Shown one piece after another: positions 57,451 to 64,000 of a stretch of DNA of 64,000 bases. This DNA is from JAHFTW01 sp035526765. Its GTDB lineage: Archaea > Thermoplasmatota > E2 > JACPAO01 > JAHFTW01. The notes beneath the pieces are model-generated. The model saw only the letters and a program-made list of their open reading frames with translations. It searched no databases and had not been told where the DNA came from. Location: the NCBI GenBank assembly GCA_035526765.1, contig DATLBS010000010.1, forward strand, positions 62,001 to 126,000, given 5' to 3'. The translations under genes and the position numbers were made by a program. Positions within the stretch are counted from its first letter, which is position 1, and each line of letters opens with the position of its first letter.

Positions 57451-58965
57451 TTACGTGCTGCGGACCGTGGTTTCCTTCGACTCGAACTCCGCGTCGAGCT
57501 GGCGGCCGTTGACCTTGATGCGCTGCAGGCCGTTGCGCGCCGAGAGCGCCGCGTCCTTCGGGATGGCGAAGGCGGCCTCGTGGCGGTGGACGACGATGTC
57601 GCGGATGGCGTGGTCAGGCAGCCGCGTCGCGTCGGAGACGAGGCGGTGCAGGCGGAACGCCGTGAGGCCGTCCTCGGCGCCGGAGTTGACGCGGACGTGG
57701 ACGTTGCCGTACTTGTCGGCCAGCTCGTCCCAGTCGGTCTTCCGCTCCACGCGGTCGGCCTTGCCCGCGGCCGGCTCGGGAGGCTGTGCGAGGGCGATCT
57801 CGCGGCTGATGAGCATCTCGATGCGCTTGAGGAGGGGCTTGTCCTCCAGGGAGACGAAACTGATGGATTTCCCCTTGCGGCCGGCGCGCCCCGTGCGGCC
57901 GATGCGGTGGACGTAGACCTCGGGCTCGATCTCCGGCAGGTCCCAGTTGACGACGTGGGTGATGCGGTCGATGTCGAGGCCGCGCGCGGCGACGTCGGTG
58001 GCGACGAGGACCTTGATGCGGCCGGCGTCGAAGTCCTTGAGGACCTGCTCGCGCTTGTTCTGGGGGAGGTCCCCGTGGATGGCGGCCGCGGAGTAGCCCC
58101 AGCGGTCGAGGTCCTCCACGAGTCGGTCGCACATCATCTTCGTGGCGCAGAAGACCAGCACGAGGTCCTGGTCGGGCTCGTTGTCGAGGACACGGGTGAG
58201 GGCCCAGTGCTTGTTGCGGCGGCCGACCTGGTAGTAGACCTGCTCGATGGCGGGGACCGTGAGCTCGTCGGCCGACACGCGCACCGCGATGGGCTGCACC
58301 ATGAACCGGCGGGTCAGGGACTTGATCTCCTCGGGCATCGTGGCCGAGAACAGGAGGGTCTGCCGGTGGTGCTTGCCCGGCATGCGCTTGAGGATCCACT
58401 CGACGTCCTCGATGAACCCCATGTCCAGCATGCGGTCGGCCTCGTCCAGCACGATGAGGCGGGTCTGGCTGAGGTCCAGGTTGCCGCGCTCCATGTGGTC
58501 CATGATGCGGCCGGGGGTGCCGACGACGACGTGGACGCCCTGCTTGAGGGCCTTCTCCTGCACTTCGTAGCCGGTGCCGCCGTAGACGCAGAGGACCGCG
58601 AGTTCGCGGTTGGCGCCGTACTTCTCCATCTCCTCCGTGATCTGCAGCGCGAGCTCGCGGGTGGGGGCCAGGACCAGGGCCTGCACGTGGCGGGCCTTCG
58701 GGTCGTAGGTCTCGATGATGGGCAGCGAAAAGGCCGCGGTCTTGCCGGTGCCGGTGCGGGCCTGGCCGATGACGTCCTTGCCCTCGAGCAGGAGAGGGAT
58801 CGTCTTCTCCTGGATCGGCGTCGGGTGCACGAACCCGATCTTGTCGAGCGCCGCCAGCGTCGTGGGCGACAGCTTGAGGTCCGCGAAGGTGGTCTTGAGG
58901 TCGACCGCCTTCATGTGCTGGACGTCGGTCTTCAGTTTGGCCTTGAGGGGCGGGGAATGGGACAT
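57451..58965 (-). CDS. DEAD-box RNA helicase (CsdA/DeaD-like)
   Basis: A 504-residue protein from ATG 58965 (a TTG at 59001 would extend it). Motifs run in order: TFADLKLSPTTLAALDKIGFVHPTPIQEKTIP (Q), ARTGTGKTAAF (I), PTRELA (Ia), TPGRIMDHM (Ib), LDEADRMLDMG (II), FSATMP (III), TDVAARGLDIDRI (V) and HRIGRTGRAGRKG (VI). A C-terminal domain of ~130 residues (VHVRVNSGAEDGLTAFRLHRLVSDATRLPDHAIRDIVVHRHEAAFAIPKDAA) is a DbpA/CsdA-like RNA-recognition module with DxxxV. It probably unwinds RNA during ribosome assembly or cold response. Confidence 0.94.
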   Translation of the reverse strand: MSHSPPLKAKLKTDVQHMKAVDLKTTFADLKLSPTTLAALDKIGFVHPTPIQEKTIPLLLEGKDVIGQARTGTGKTAAFSLPIIETYDPKARHVQALVLAPTRELALQITEEMEKYGANRELAVLCVYGGTGYEVQEKALKQGVHVVVGTPGRIMDHMERGNLDLSQTRLIVLDEADRMLDMGFIEDVEWILKRMPGKHHRQTLLFSATMPEEIKSLTRRFMVQPIAVRVSADELTVPAIEQVYYQVGRRNKHWALTRVLDNEPDQDLVLVFCATKMMCDRLVEDLDRWGYSAAAIHGDLPQNKREQVLKDFDAGRIKVLVATDVAARGLDIDRITHVVNWDLPEIEPEVYVHRIGRTGRAGRKGKSISFVSLEDKPLLKRIEMLISREIALAQPPEPAAGKADRVERKTDWDELADKYGNVHVRVNSGAEDGLTAFRLHRLVSDATRLPDHAIRDIVVHRHEAAFAIPKDAALSARNGLQRIKVNGRQLDAEFESKETTVRST

Positions 58966-59065
58966 TGGAGTCACGACTGCCGCGTCCAGCCAGTCGGACA
59001 AATGGGCGTCCGGTCGGCGTGCGGCCCACGCGGGGGGCTTCGCTTCTGGCCCGGCGAGTTTGGTG

Positions 59066-59074
59066 TTTTATATA
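59066..59074 (-). promoter_or_regulatory. Strong TATA box of the second DEAD-box helicase
   Basis: TATATAAAA on the minus strand is the best match to the archaeal TATA consensus in this GC-rich window. It predicts transcription starting near 59040 and a leader of about 40-75 bases before the helicase start. Confidence 0.65.
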
Positions 59075-59104
59075 GGAGTTTGCCCCGCCCCCACGGCCCA
59101 CCTG

Positions 59105-59640
59105 ACCACAGATGACACAGATTTCACAGAGACTGTCCTCACATCAGGGCTACGTCACCCTGTGGAAATCTTTGCAATCCATGGTTCGGTCCGCCGGAAT
59201 CAGTTTCTTGGCCTTGCCCTGCCCGGAGCCGGCCTTGTTTGCTGCCCATGTTGCCCTTGTCCCCGGGGCGGTCGGTGGCCTTGCGCTGGGCGTCCTGCGG
59301 TTTCTCCTTGGTCTTGGACCAGCCATGACTTGGGTGCTTGTTCGTGCCAGCGATGGACTGGTCGCGCCTCTGCGCCCGCCGCCCCTGGCCACGGAGTCCA
59401 CGGAAACGCCCCCAACCACTCTCCGTGCTCTCCGTGGTCTCCGTGGCTAGTTGGGCTCGTGCGCTCCGCGCACCACAAGGCATGTTCCTAGTGCTCGACG
59501 CCCCCACCGCCACAGGAGCATTGGAGGGTCAATGATCCAGAACCGAGCGCGGAGCGCCCAACAGCATGAGGACCCGCCTCGGAGCGCCAACAATCTACCG
59601 CGAACGGGGTCTGTGAAATCTTTGAAATCTGTGGTTAGGC
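59105..59640 (+). repeat. Composite intergenic repeat, copy R5 (full copy)
   Basis: Outer arms CCACAGATGACACAGATTTCACAG (59105) and GTCTGTGAAATC...AAATCTGTGGTTAG (to 59639). The end of module N is at about 59331-59366 (GGGTGCTTG through CAGCGATGGACTGGTCGCG), then an inner hairpin (CCACGGAGTCCACGGAAAC with CTCCGTGGTCTCCGTGG, about 59389-59447), and module M (59459-59563, GTGCGCTCCGCGCACCAC, GTGCTCGACGCCCCCACCG, GCGCGGAGCGCCC). It has the same order as R1. The gap 58966-59654 otherwise holds nothing I can support as a gene. Confidence 0.75.
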
Positions 59641-59654
59641 CCGGTGCCGGAACC

Positions 59655-60722
59655 CTACTTGTTCGCAAGGTTCTCCAATTCGACCCCGTTCACGTTGCCG
59701 AAGAACCGCCGCACGACCTCCCAGTACCATACAGGGTCCAACGGCTCGAATTGCGTGTGCTCCCCCCACGGCACGATGATGACCTGGATGTTCGGCTTGC
59801 CCTCGGCATAGCGGTCCATGCGGTGGGCGTGGCGCACCGGCACGACGGGGTCGTTGGAGGAGTGGATGAGGAACGTGGGCTGCTTGATGAGCGGCACCTT
59901 CCACTTGGGGTTCGCGAGGTCGAACATCTCGTCGAGGCCACTGAGGCCGTTCACCTTGGCGACATCGTCCAGCAGTTCGTCGAAGCGGTCGTACGTCCCC
60001 ATCGACTTGGCCAGGAGCAGGCGCCGGAACCCCGCGAACGTGGCTGCGAACGGGTGCCCCTTGGGCGGCTTGGCCGAGATGTACCCCACCGCGTCCTTGG
60101 CGTCCACGAACGCGCTGAAGCACAGCACCCCGCCCGACAAAAGGTCCGTCCGGCTCTCCGCATCAAGGGCCAGCGCGTTGAGGGCCGCGGCCCCCGCCAT
60201 CGACTCCGCCAGCACCGCCACCCGGGTCACGCCGGTCTGCTCGGCCAGGAACCGGGCGCCCCCCATGACGTCGAACGCCTCCTTCCATCCCGCCGTCCCG
60301 ACGCCGGTCGACTCGCCGAAGGCGCGCATGTCGATGGCCAGCACGGGGACGCGCCAGTGGCGGTGGATGATGATGGCCCGCCGCTTGTGCGCGGTGTCGT
60401 CCTTGGTGGCGAACATGCCGGGGACGATGAGGAGCCCCCAGGCGGAGGGCGTCCGGTGCTGCGGGCCCAGCCAGCCGGCGATCTGCACGCCGTCCTCGGT
60501 GCGGTAGTGGATGTGCTTGAACGGCTTCGGGTAGGGGTTGATCTTGGCCAGCATCTGCGACGAGGTGTACCGGATGTGGCCCACGAAGTCGGCCATGCGT
60601 TTGGCGCGGAACACCCAGTTGCGGGGGTGGCTGAGGCGGACGGGGTTCTGCGGGAGCCCCTCCAGCTCGTGGCGCAGCGCCTCCCACCGCGCCGCGTCGG
60701 GTGCGGGGGTGGGGTCGCTCAC
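59655..60722 (-). CDS. Alpha/beta-hydrolase-fold protein
   Basis: A 355-residue protein (GTG start at 60722). HIHYRTEDGVQIAGWLGPQ and PSAWGLLIVPGMFATKDDTAHKRRAIIIHRHWRVPVLAIDMRAFGEST give the oxyanion-loop region; the nucleophile is the Ser of VLAESMAGAAAL; FLIHSSNDPVVPVRHAHRM gives the Asp; and WGEHTQFEPLDP gives the His. The loop around the Ser (AESMA) departs from the usual GxSxG, so substrate specificity may be unusual. It follows the RNase H-fold gene after a 46-base gap on the same strand. Confidence 0.85.
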   Translation of the reverse strand: MSDPTPAPDAARWEALRHELEGLPQNPVRLSHPRNWVFRAKRMADFVGHIRYTSSQMLAKINPYPKPFKHIHYRTEDGVQIAGWLGPQHRTPSAWGLLIVPGMFATKDDTAHKRRAIIIHRHWRVPVLAIDMRAFGESTGVGTAGWKEAFDVMGGARFLAEQTGVTRVAVLAESMAGAAALNALALDAESRTDLLSGGVLCFSAFVDAKDAVGYISAKPPKGHPFAATFAGFRRLLLAKSMGTYDRFDELLDDVAKVNGLSGLDEMFDLANPKWKVPLIKQPTFLIHSSNDPVVPVRHAHRMDRYAEGKPNIQVIIVPWGEHTQFEPLDPVWYWEVVRRFFGNVNGVELENLANK

Positions 60723-60768
60723 GCCGTCCCATCGGCGATGCAGGCAAGAGACTTCCGAACCGCGGGCC

Positions 60769-61374
60769 TCACATCGGGTCGCGCATCGCGATGTGCACGG
60801 CCGCGTCCGTGTGGCGGCTGCCGGTGACGTGGCTGCCCGGCGTGGTGGCCTCCTCGCGCACCAGGGAGACCGAGGCGGTCGGCATGCGGCGTGCGAGCCG
60901 CGCCAGCAGGTCGCGGCCGACGCGCGGCGCGCCCGCGCCGATGTGGACCTCGAGGGCGGGGTGGGCAAGCCCCGCGGCCCAGCCGGCCAGGCGCTCGACG
61001 GCATCCGGGACCGAGAGGGACTCCCCGACCAGCAGCCAGTGGCCGTCCGCGACGGCGGCAAGCCCGATGACCTTGCCTGGGTCCACGCCGAGGACGACGC
61101 GCCGGTAGCCGTCGCGCCCGGGCTTGCGGTCGAGGAGGCGATAGGAGGCTAGAAGGGTCGCCTCGAGGTCCTCCTGCAGGGGGAGGCTGCGTGGGTCCTG
61201 CGGTGGCCCCCCCAGCAGCACCCGGACGGAAGGCGGCACGGGGTCCGCGGGGCGCAGGCCCAGCACCTGGACGCCATGCGACTCGAGGAAGGGGACGACG
61301 CGGTGGTAGAGTCGGAAGTCGTCGGTGACCAGCGCGACGGCGCGGTTGCGCCGCTCCCCCTTGTGCCCCGTCAC
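60769..61374 (-). CDS. RNase H-fold nuclease-like protein
   Basis: A 201-residue protein. Residues about 90-200 begin with VVLGVDPGKVIGLAAVADGHWLLVGES, an RNase H/RuvC-like first strand with its acidic residue, followed by VHIGAGAPRVGRDLLARLARRMPTASVSLVREEATTPGSHVTGSRHTDAAVHIAM, which carries a later Glu and a final His/Asp. Archaeal predicted nucleases of this kind belong to the RuvC-like superfamily. The N-terminal ~85 residues (ALVTDDFRLYHRVVPFLESHGVQVLGL) form a separate domain. The four-base overlap with the DUF531 stop suggests a common operon and perhaps RNA processing. Confidence 0.7.
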   Translation of the reverse strand: MTGHKGERRNRAVALVTDDFRLYHRVVPFLESHGVQVLGLRPADPVPPSVRVLLGGPPQDPRSLPLQEDLEATLLASYRLLDRKPGRDGYRRVVLGVDPGKVIGLAAVADGHWLLVGESLSVPDAVERLAGWAAGLAHPALEVHIGAGAPRVGRDLLARLARRMPTASVSLVREEATTPGSHVTGSRHTDAAVHIAMRDPM

Positions 61375-61955
61375 GGCCTGCCTTCCAGGTGGTGCCGGTG
61401 CGCGTGCAGGAGGGCAGGCAGCGCGCCCAGGGCGGTCGCCGTCTCCATGCTGAGGCCTTTGCCGGTGATCTCGAGGTGGTGGCGCACCCCGTCGAGGAGG
61501 CCTGGAGGCAACCCGCGCGGACCCAGCCCGTACAGCAGGAGCTGGTCCTGGCCGGCGGCAAGGTCTGCGGCGACCTGCAGGGGCGTCATGGCCTTGGTGG
61601 GGTCGGGGGCGGGGGTGGTGGCGACGATGCGGCCGAGCCTGGCGGGGAACGTCTCCTCAGGGAACGGGTGGATCTGGAACCGACCGGCCGCCACGAGCTC
61701 CTGGAAGTGCTCCCCTCCCTCGCCGATGCTGGTGCCCTCCGCCACGAACCGCGCGACGTCCTGTGGGGTGCGCAAGCCTTCCGTCGTCGTGGACCCGCGG
61801 CGCCGCGCCTGCGCGAACGGGAACCCGAACGTCGCCACGTCGCAGTCGAAGGCCAGGGCGACGGGGCCTACCCTGGCCAGGGTGATGCGCATGATGTCGT
61901 GCCACTGCTTCGGGTCGTAGCAGTTGTAGAGCCCGAGGGTGAGCTTGCCGGTCAT
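61371..61955 (-). CDS. DUF531 family protein
   Basis: A 194-residue protein: TLGLYNCYDPKQWHDIMRITLARVGPVALAFDCDVATFGFPFAQ, then SIGEGGEHFQELV and LLLYGLGPRGLPPGLLDGVRHHLEITGKGLSMETATALGALPALL. The last part resembles the trefoil-knot segment of SPOUT methyltransferases (LGNEGRGLP... SLNVSVA pattern), so RNA methylation is possible. The paralogue at 46666-48435 carries the same domain after helical repeats. Its first 58 bases have a second copy 155 bases upstream (62047-62104). Confidence 0.85.
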   Translation of the reverse strand: MTGKLTLGLYNCYDPKQWHDIMRITLARVGPVALAFDCDVATFGFPFAQARRRGSTTTEGLRTPQDVARFVAEGTSIGEGGEHFQELVAAGRFQIHPFPEETFPARLGRIVATTPAPDPTKAMTPLQVAADLAAGQDQLLLYGLGPRGLPPGLLDGVRHHLEITGKGLSMETATALGALPALLHAHRHHLEGRP

Positions 61956-62046
61956 GTCGGCTCTCCTGTTGCGCCGCCAAAGCAGTCCTTGCCCGGTCCG
62001 GGGAGCCGCAGGCTCCCCTGCCCAAAGCGCCAGCCGATCTTGCGGC

Positions 62047-62104
62047 TGATGTCGTGCCACTGCTTCGGGTCGTAGCAGTTGTAGAGCCCGAGAGTCAGCT
62101 TGCC
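62047..62104 (-). repeat. Second copy of the DUF531 5' end
   Basis: Fifty-six of 58 bases match the start of the DUF531 gene (61892-61949). It encodes GKLTLGLYNCYDPKQWHDIS in frame, but no start codon opens it cleanly. The 97-base spacer contains GGGGAGCC-GCA-GGCTCCCC, a perfect stem-loop. Here it is the 5' end that is doubled, while the other three cases in this window involve 3' ends. The rest of the gap 62105-62343 holds nothing I can support. Confidence 0.85.
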
Positions 62105-62343
62105 TGCCAGGGTCCGCCCCGGGCCTTCATTCCGTCCCGCCACTTCAGCCCGGCGGTGCCCGGACAGGCACGCCCCCCTGCCGTCCGCGACCGCCTGATG
62201 CGCCTGCGCACGCACCCGCGGCAGGCCATGCACGAGGTCGTCGGGATGCCCTCGACATCCACGAAGAGCTGCTGGCGGGACCGTGCTGAGGCCCGCGGAG
62301 CCGCCCCACTAGGCTCTTGGGGGGTGGGACCTGTGCCGTCGCG

Positions 62344-63573
62344 ATGGGCATCCCCGCCCCCCGCATCGATTCGCCGTTCGTCGCTGACCGTGTGCAGCAT
62401 TTCCCGGAATCCGTGATCCGCAGCATGAGCCGGGTGGCGGCGCAGCATGGGGCGGTCAACCTGGGCCAGGGGTTCCCGGACTTCGACCCTCCGCGCGAGG
62501 TCATGGAGGCGGCGAAGAAGGCGATCGATGACGGATTCAACCAGTACGCGGTCACGTGGGGGACGCCGGCCCTGCGGCAGGCCCTGTCGGAGAAGCTGCG
62601 CTCGTTCAACCGCATCGAGGCGCACCCGGACCAGAACATCGTGGTGACGTGTGGCGCGACGGAGGCGATGATGGCGACCATGCTGGGCACCGTCGACCCC
62701 GGCGAGAAGGTGGTGCTGTTCGAGCCGTTCTACGAGAACTTCGGCCCCGACGCCGTGGTGTCGGGCGCCTCCCCCCTGTTCGTGCCGCTCACCGAGCCGG
62801 GCTTCCAGCCGGACGAGGAGAAGCTCAAGCAGGCCTTCGCTGAGAAGCCGAAGGCGGTCATCGTGAACACCCCTGGAAACCCCACGGGGCGCATCCTCAC
62901 CGACGCGACGCTGCGGCTCCTGGCGGACCTCTGCTCGGACACTGGGACGCTGGCGGTCACGGACGAGATCTACGAGTACCTGGTCTATGACGGGAAGCGG
63001 CACACCAGCCTTGCCACCCTCGGCGACATGGCGGACCGCACGGTGACTGTGGGCGGGTTCAGCAAGACCTATTCCGTCACCGGATGGCGGCTAGGCTACA
63101 CGGCTGCCCCCAAGCCGGTCACGGACGCCATCAAGCGCGTGCACGATTTCCTCACCGTCGGCGCGCCCCACCCCTTGCAGGTGGCTGCGGTCACGGCCCT
63201 TGGACTGCCCAGGCCCTACTACACGGACCTCCGCGACGGGTACCAGCGCAAGCGCGATTTCCTGCTGGGGACACTGGAGAGGGCCGGATTCAAGTGCGTG
63301 CGCCCGGACGGCGCCTACTACATCCTGGCCGACTGGACGGGACTGGGTGGCTCGTTCCGGGACGACACGGGGTTCGCCATGTGGCTGGCCTCGGAAGCGA
63401 AGGTCGCCTGCATCCCGGGGTCGAGCTTCTTCCAGGACGGGGCACGTGGGCGGCACCTCGTCCGGTTTGCCTACCCGAAGAGGATGGAGACGCTGCAGGA
63501 GGCCGCGCGGCGGCTCGAGGGCCTCGGAGCCAGGATCGCGGCAAGACAACAGGCTCAAACCCCGGCCCGGTGA
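62344..63573 (+). CDS. Class I/II aminotransferase (aspartate/kynurenine-type)
   Basis: A 409-residue fold-type I PLP enzyme. Motifs in order: VNLGQGFPDFDPPREV, NQYAVTWGTPALRQALSEKL, VVTCGATEAMMATMLGTVDPGEKVVLFEPFYENFGP, VIVNTPGNPTGRIL, LAVTDEIYEYLVYDGKRH, TVTVGGFSKTYSVTGWRLGYTAAP with the PLP-binding Lys, and FAYPKRMETLQEAARRL with the substrate Arg. Substrate range cannot be read, but the signatures are of the aspartate/kynurenine/methionine group. ATG 62344 gives the family N-terminus; upstream extension would be spurious. Confidence 0.93.
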   Translation: MGIPAPRIDSPFVADRVQHFPESVIRSMSRVAAQHGAVNLGQGFPDFDPPREVMEAAKKAIDDGFNQYAVTWGTPALRQALSEKLRSFNRIEAHPDQNIVVTCGATEAMMATMLGTVDPGEKVVLFEPFYENFGPDAVVSGASPLFVPLTEPGFQPDEEKLKQAFAEKPKAVIVNTPGNPTGRILTDATLRLLADLCSDTGTLAVTDEIYEYLVYDGKRHTSLATLGDMADRTVTVGGFSKTYSVTGWRLGYTAAPKPVTDAIKRVHDFLTVGAPHPLQVAAVTALGLPRPYYTDLRDGYQRKRDFLLGTLERAGFKCVRPDGAYYILADWTGLGGSFRDDTGFAMWLASEAKVACIPGSSFFQDGARGRHLVRFAYPKRMETLQEAARRLEGLGARIAARQQAQTPAR

Positions 63574-63582
63574 GTGCGGGGC

Positions 63583-63894
63583 ATGGTGGACCTCGGCCCG
63601 TTCTTCCCCGACGGCATGACCCTCACGTGGGAGACCGACAACCCGCTAGCCTACTTCAACCTCGGCGCGTTCGTCCTGGGCCTCCTTCTCCTGGCGAAGC
63701 TGCGGGACCGGCGCGGCGCCTCCAGCCTCGTGGACGGGACCTGGTACGCCGGCCTCGTCATCACCATGGGCAGCGGACTGCATTTCCTGGGGGACGTGCT
63801 GGGCGTGTCGGAGGCGTGGGACCACCAGTTCATCCACCTCGTCGTCCTCGTCGCGACCCTCGTGCTGTTCCTGTTCGCGCGGCGTGGCGACTAG
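63583..63894 (+). CDS. Small three-helix membrane protein
   Basis: A 103-residue protein (a GTG at 63574 would add three residues). Hydrophobic stretches are LAYFNLGAFVLGLLLLAKL, TWYAGLVITMGSGLHFLGDVLG and FIHLVVLVATLVLFLFARR. It resembles the protein at 13948-14262 in size and layout, but no regulator follows. The HxxL motif in helix 2-3 (GLHFLGD, QFIHLV) has several His residues in the membrane, which could bind heme or metal. Function unknown. Confidence 0.65.
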   Translation: MVDLGPFFPDGMTLTWETDNPLAYFNLGAFVLGLLLLAKLRDRRGASSLVDGTWYAGLVITMGSGLHFLGDVLGVSEAWDHQFIHLVVLVATLVLFLFARRGD

Positions 63895-63957
63895 CACCCC
63901 TTTCAAGCCACGACGGCGGCGGCTGCCCTGCCGGTGCCCCAAGCCCCGACCCCTCGG

Positions 63958-64000
63958 CTACAGCAGCGACAGGTGGCCAGTCACCTTGTCGATGACCGAT
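63958..64000 (-). CDS. 3' end of a gene running off the window
   Basis: On the minus strand, the frame SVIDKVTGHLSLL ends at TAG 63958-63960 and is open to the window edge. The codon use fits real coding sequence, but only 13 residues are visible. Confidence 0.3.
   Translation of the reverse strand, partial: SVIDKVTGHLSLL

Noticed and set aside
62105..62343. A small gene upstream of the aminotransferase
   Set aside because: Frames here are short, have no motif and partly reflect the DUF531 5'-end copy.

Overview
The window is GC-rich archaeal chromosome. The archaeal markers are an A-type ATP synthase (subunits H, I, K, E, C, F, A, B), ribosomal protein L37e, an RPA plus RPA-associated protein pair, SepF, a GHMP-type shikimate kinase, a single-domain ZPR1 protein, a PUA-domain protein and DUF531 proteins. 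Several genes also have a TATA-like box about 24-30 bases before the start codon, as expected for leaderless archaeal mRNAs. The gene content would fit Thermoplasmatota or another euryarchaeal lineage, but I cannot prove the lineage from the sequence. Some functions are bacterial in style: class II LysRS, PurT, PurE/PurK and PAS histidine kinases.

Layout. 1-10.8 kb: RPA and its partner, ZPR1, SepF, a PUA protein, lipoproteins, L37e, a Gfo/Idh/MocA oxidoreductase, an AguB-like amidohydrolase and a two-domain sulfurtransferase. 11.3-15.1 kb: a split transketolase, a cupredoxin-like protein, a winged-helix regulator, tRNA-Ser(GCT) and tRNA-Leu(GAG). 15.8-18.9 kb: an APC permease fused to universal-stress domains, and a lipoprotein. 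19.2-29.8 kb: the ATP synthase operon. It is interrupted between atpA and atpB by an antisense unknown gene, a DUF2200 gene and a degenerate MNT/HEPN pair; subunit D is not seen. 30-39.8 kb: small regulators, two Cdd1-like helix-hairpin-helix proteins, shikimate kinase with EPSP synthase, a secreted metzincin, PurT, and a FIST sensor with a histidine kinase. 40-42 kb: a three-gene RiPP-like cluster. 42.3-54.9 kb: a DEAD-box helicase, PurE-PurK-Sua5, a DUF531 fusion, an HRDC protein, tRNA-Arg(CCG), a PAS kinase, a response regulator and LysRS. 55-64 kb: exported CxxCH and DUF4430 proteins, a second DEAD-box helicase, a DUF531/RNase H-fold/hydrolase operon, and an aminotransferase.

Three things stand out. 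First, 39987-41962 encodes a short protein with six repeated KSC(G/A)S cysteine motifs, then a DUF692 (MNIO) enzyme with its metal-ligand motifs intact, then a probable partner protein. This has the architecture of copper-binding or thio-modified RiPP pathways (MbnABC, TglAHI, HvfABC) but sits in an archaeon and has an unusual core. Second, four unrelated genes have an extra copy of their own end beside them: aguB 3' end, atpB 3' end (two extra copies), FIST 3' end (two extra copies) and DUF531 5' end. Where the copies differ, many differences are synonymous or swap one stop codon for another. Third, at least five intergenic regions carry related composite repeats with shared modules, and several more carry hairpins built from degenerate short tandem arms.

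No CRISPR array, rRNA gene, insertion sequence, transposase or integrase was seen.
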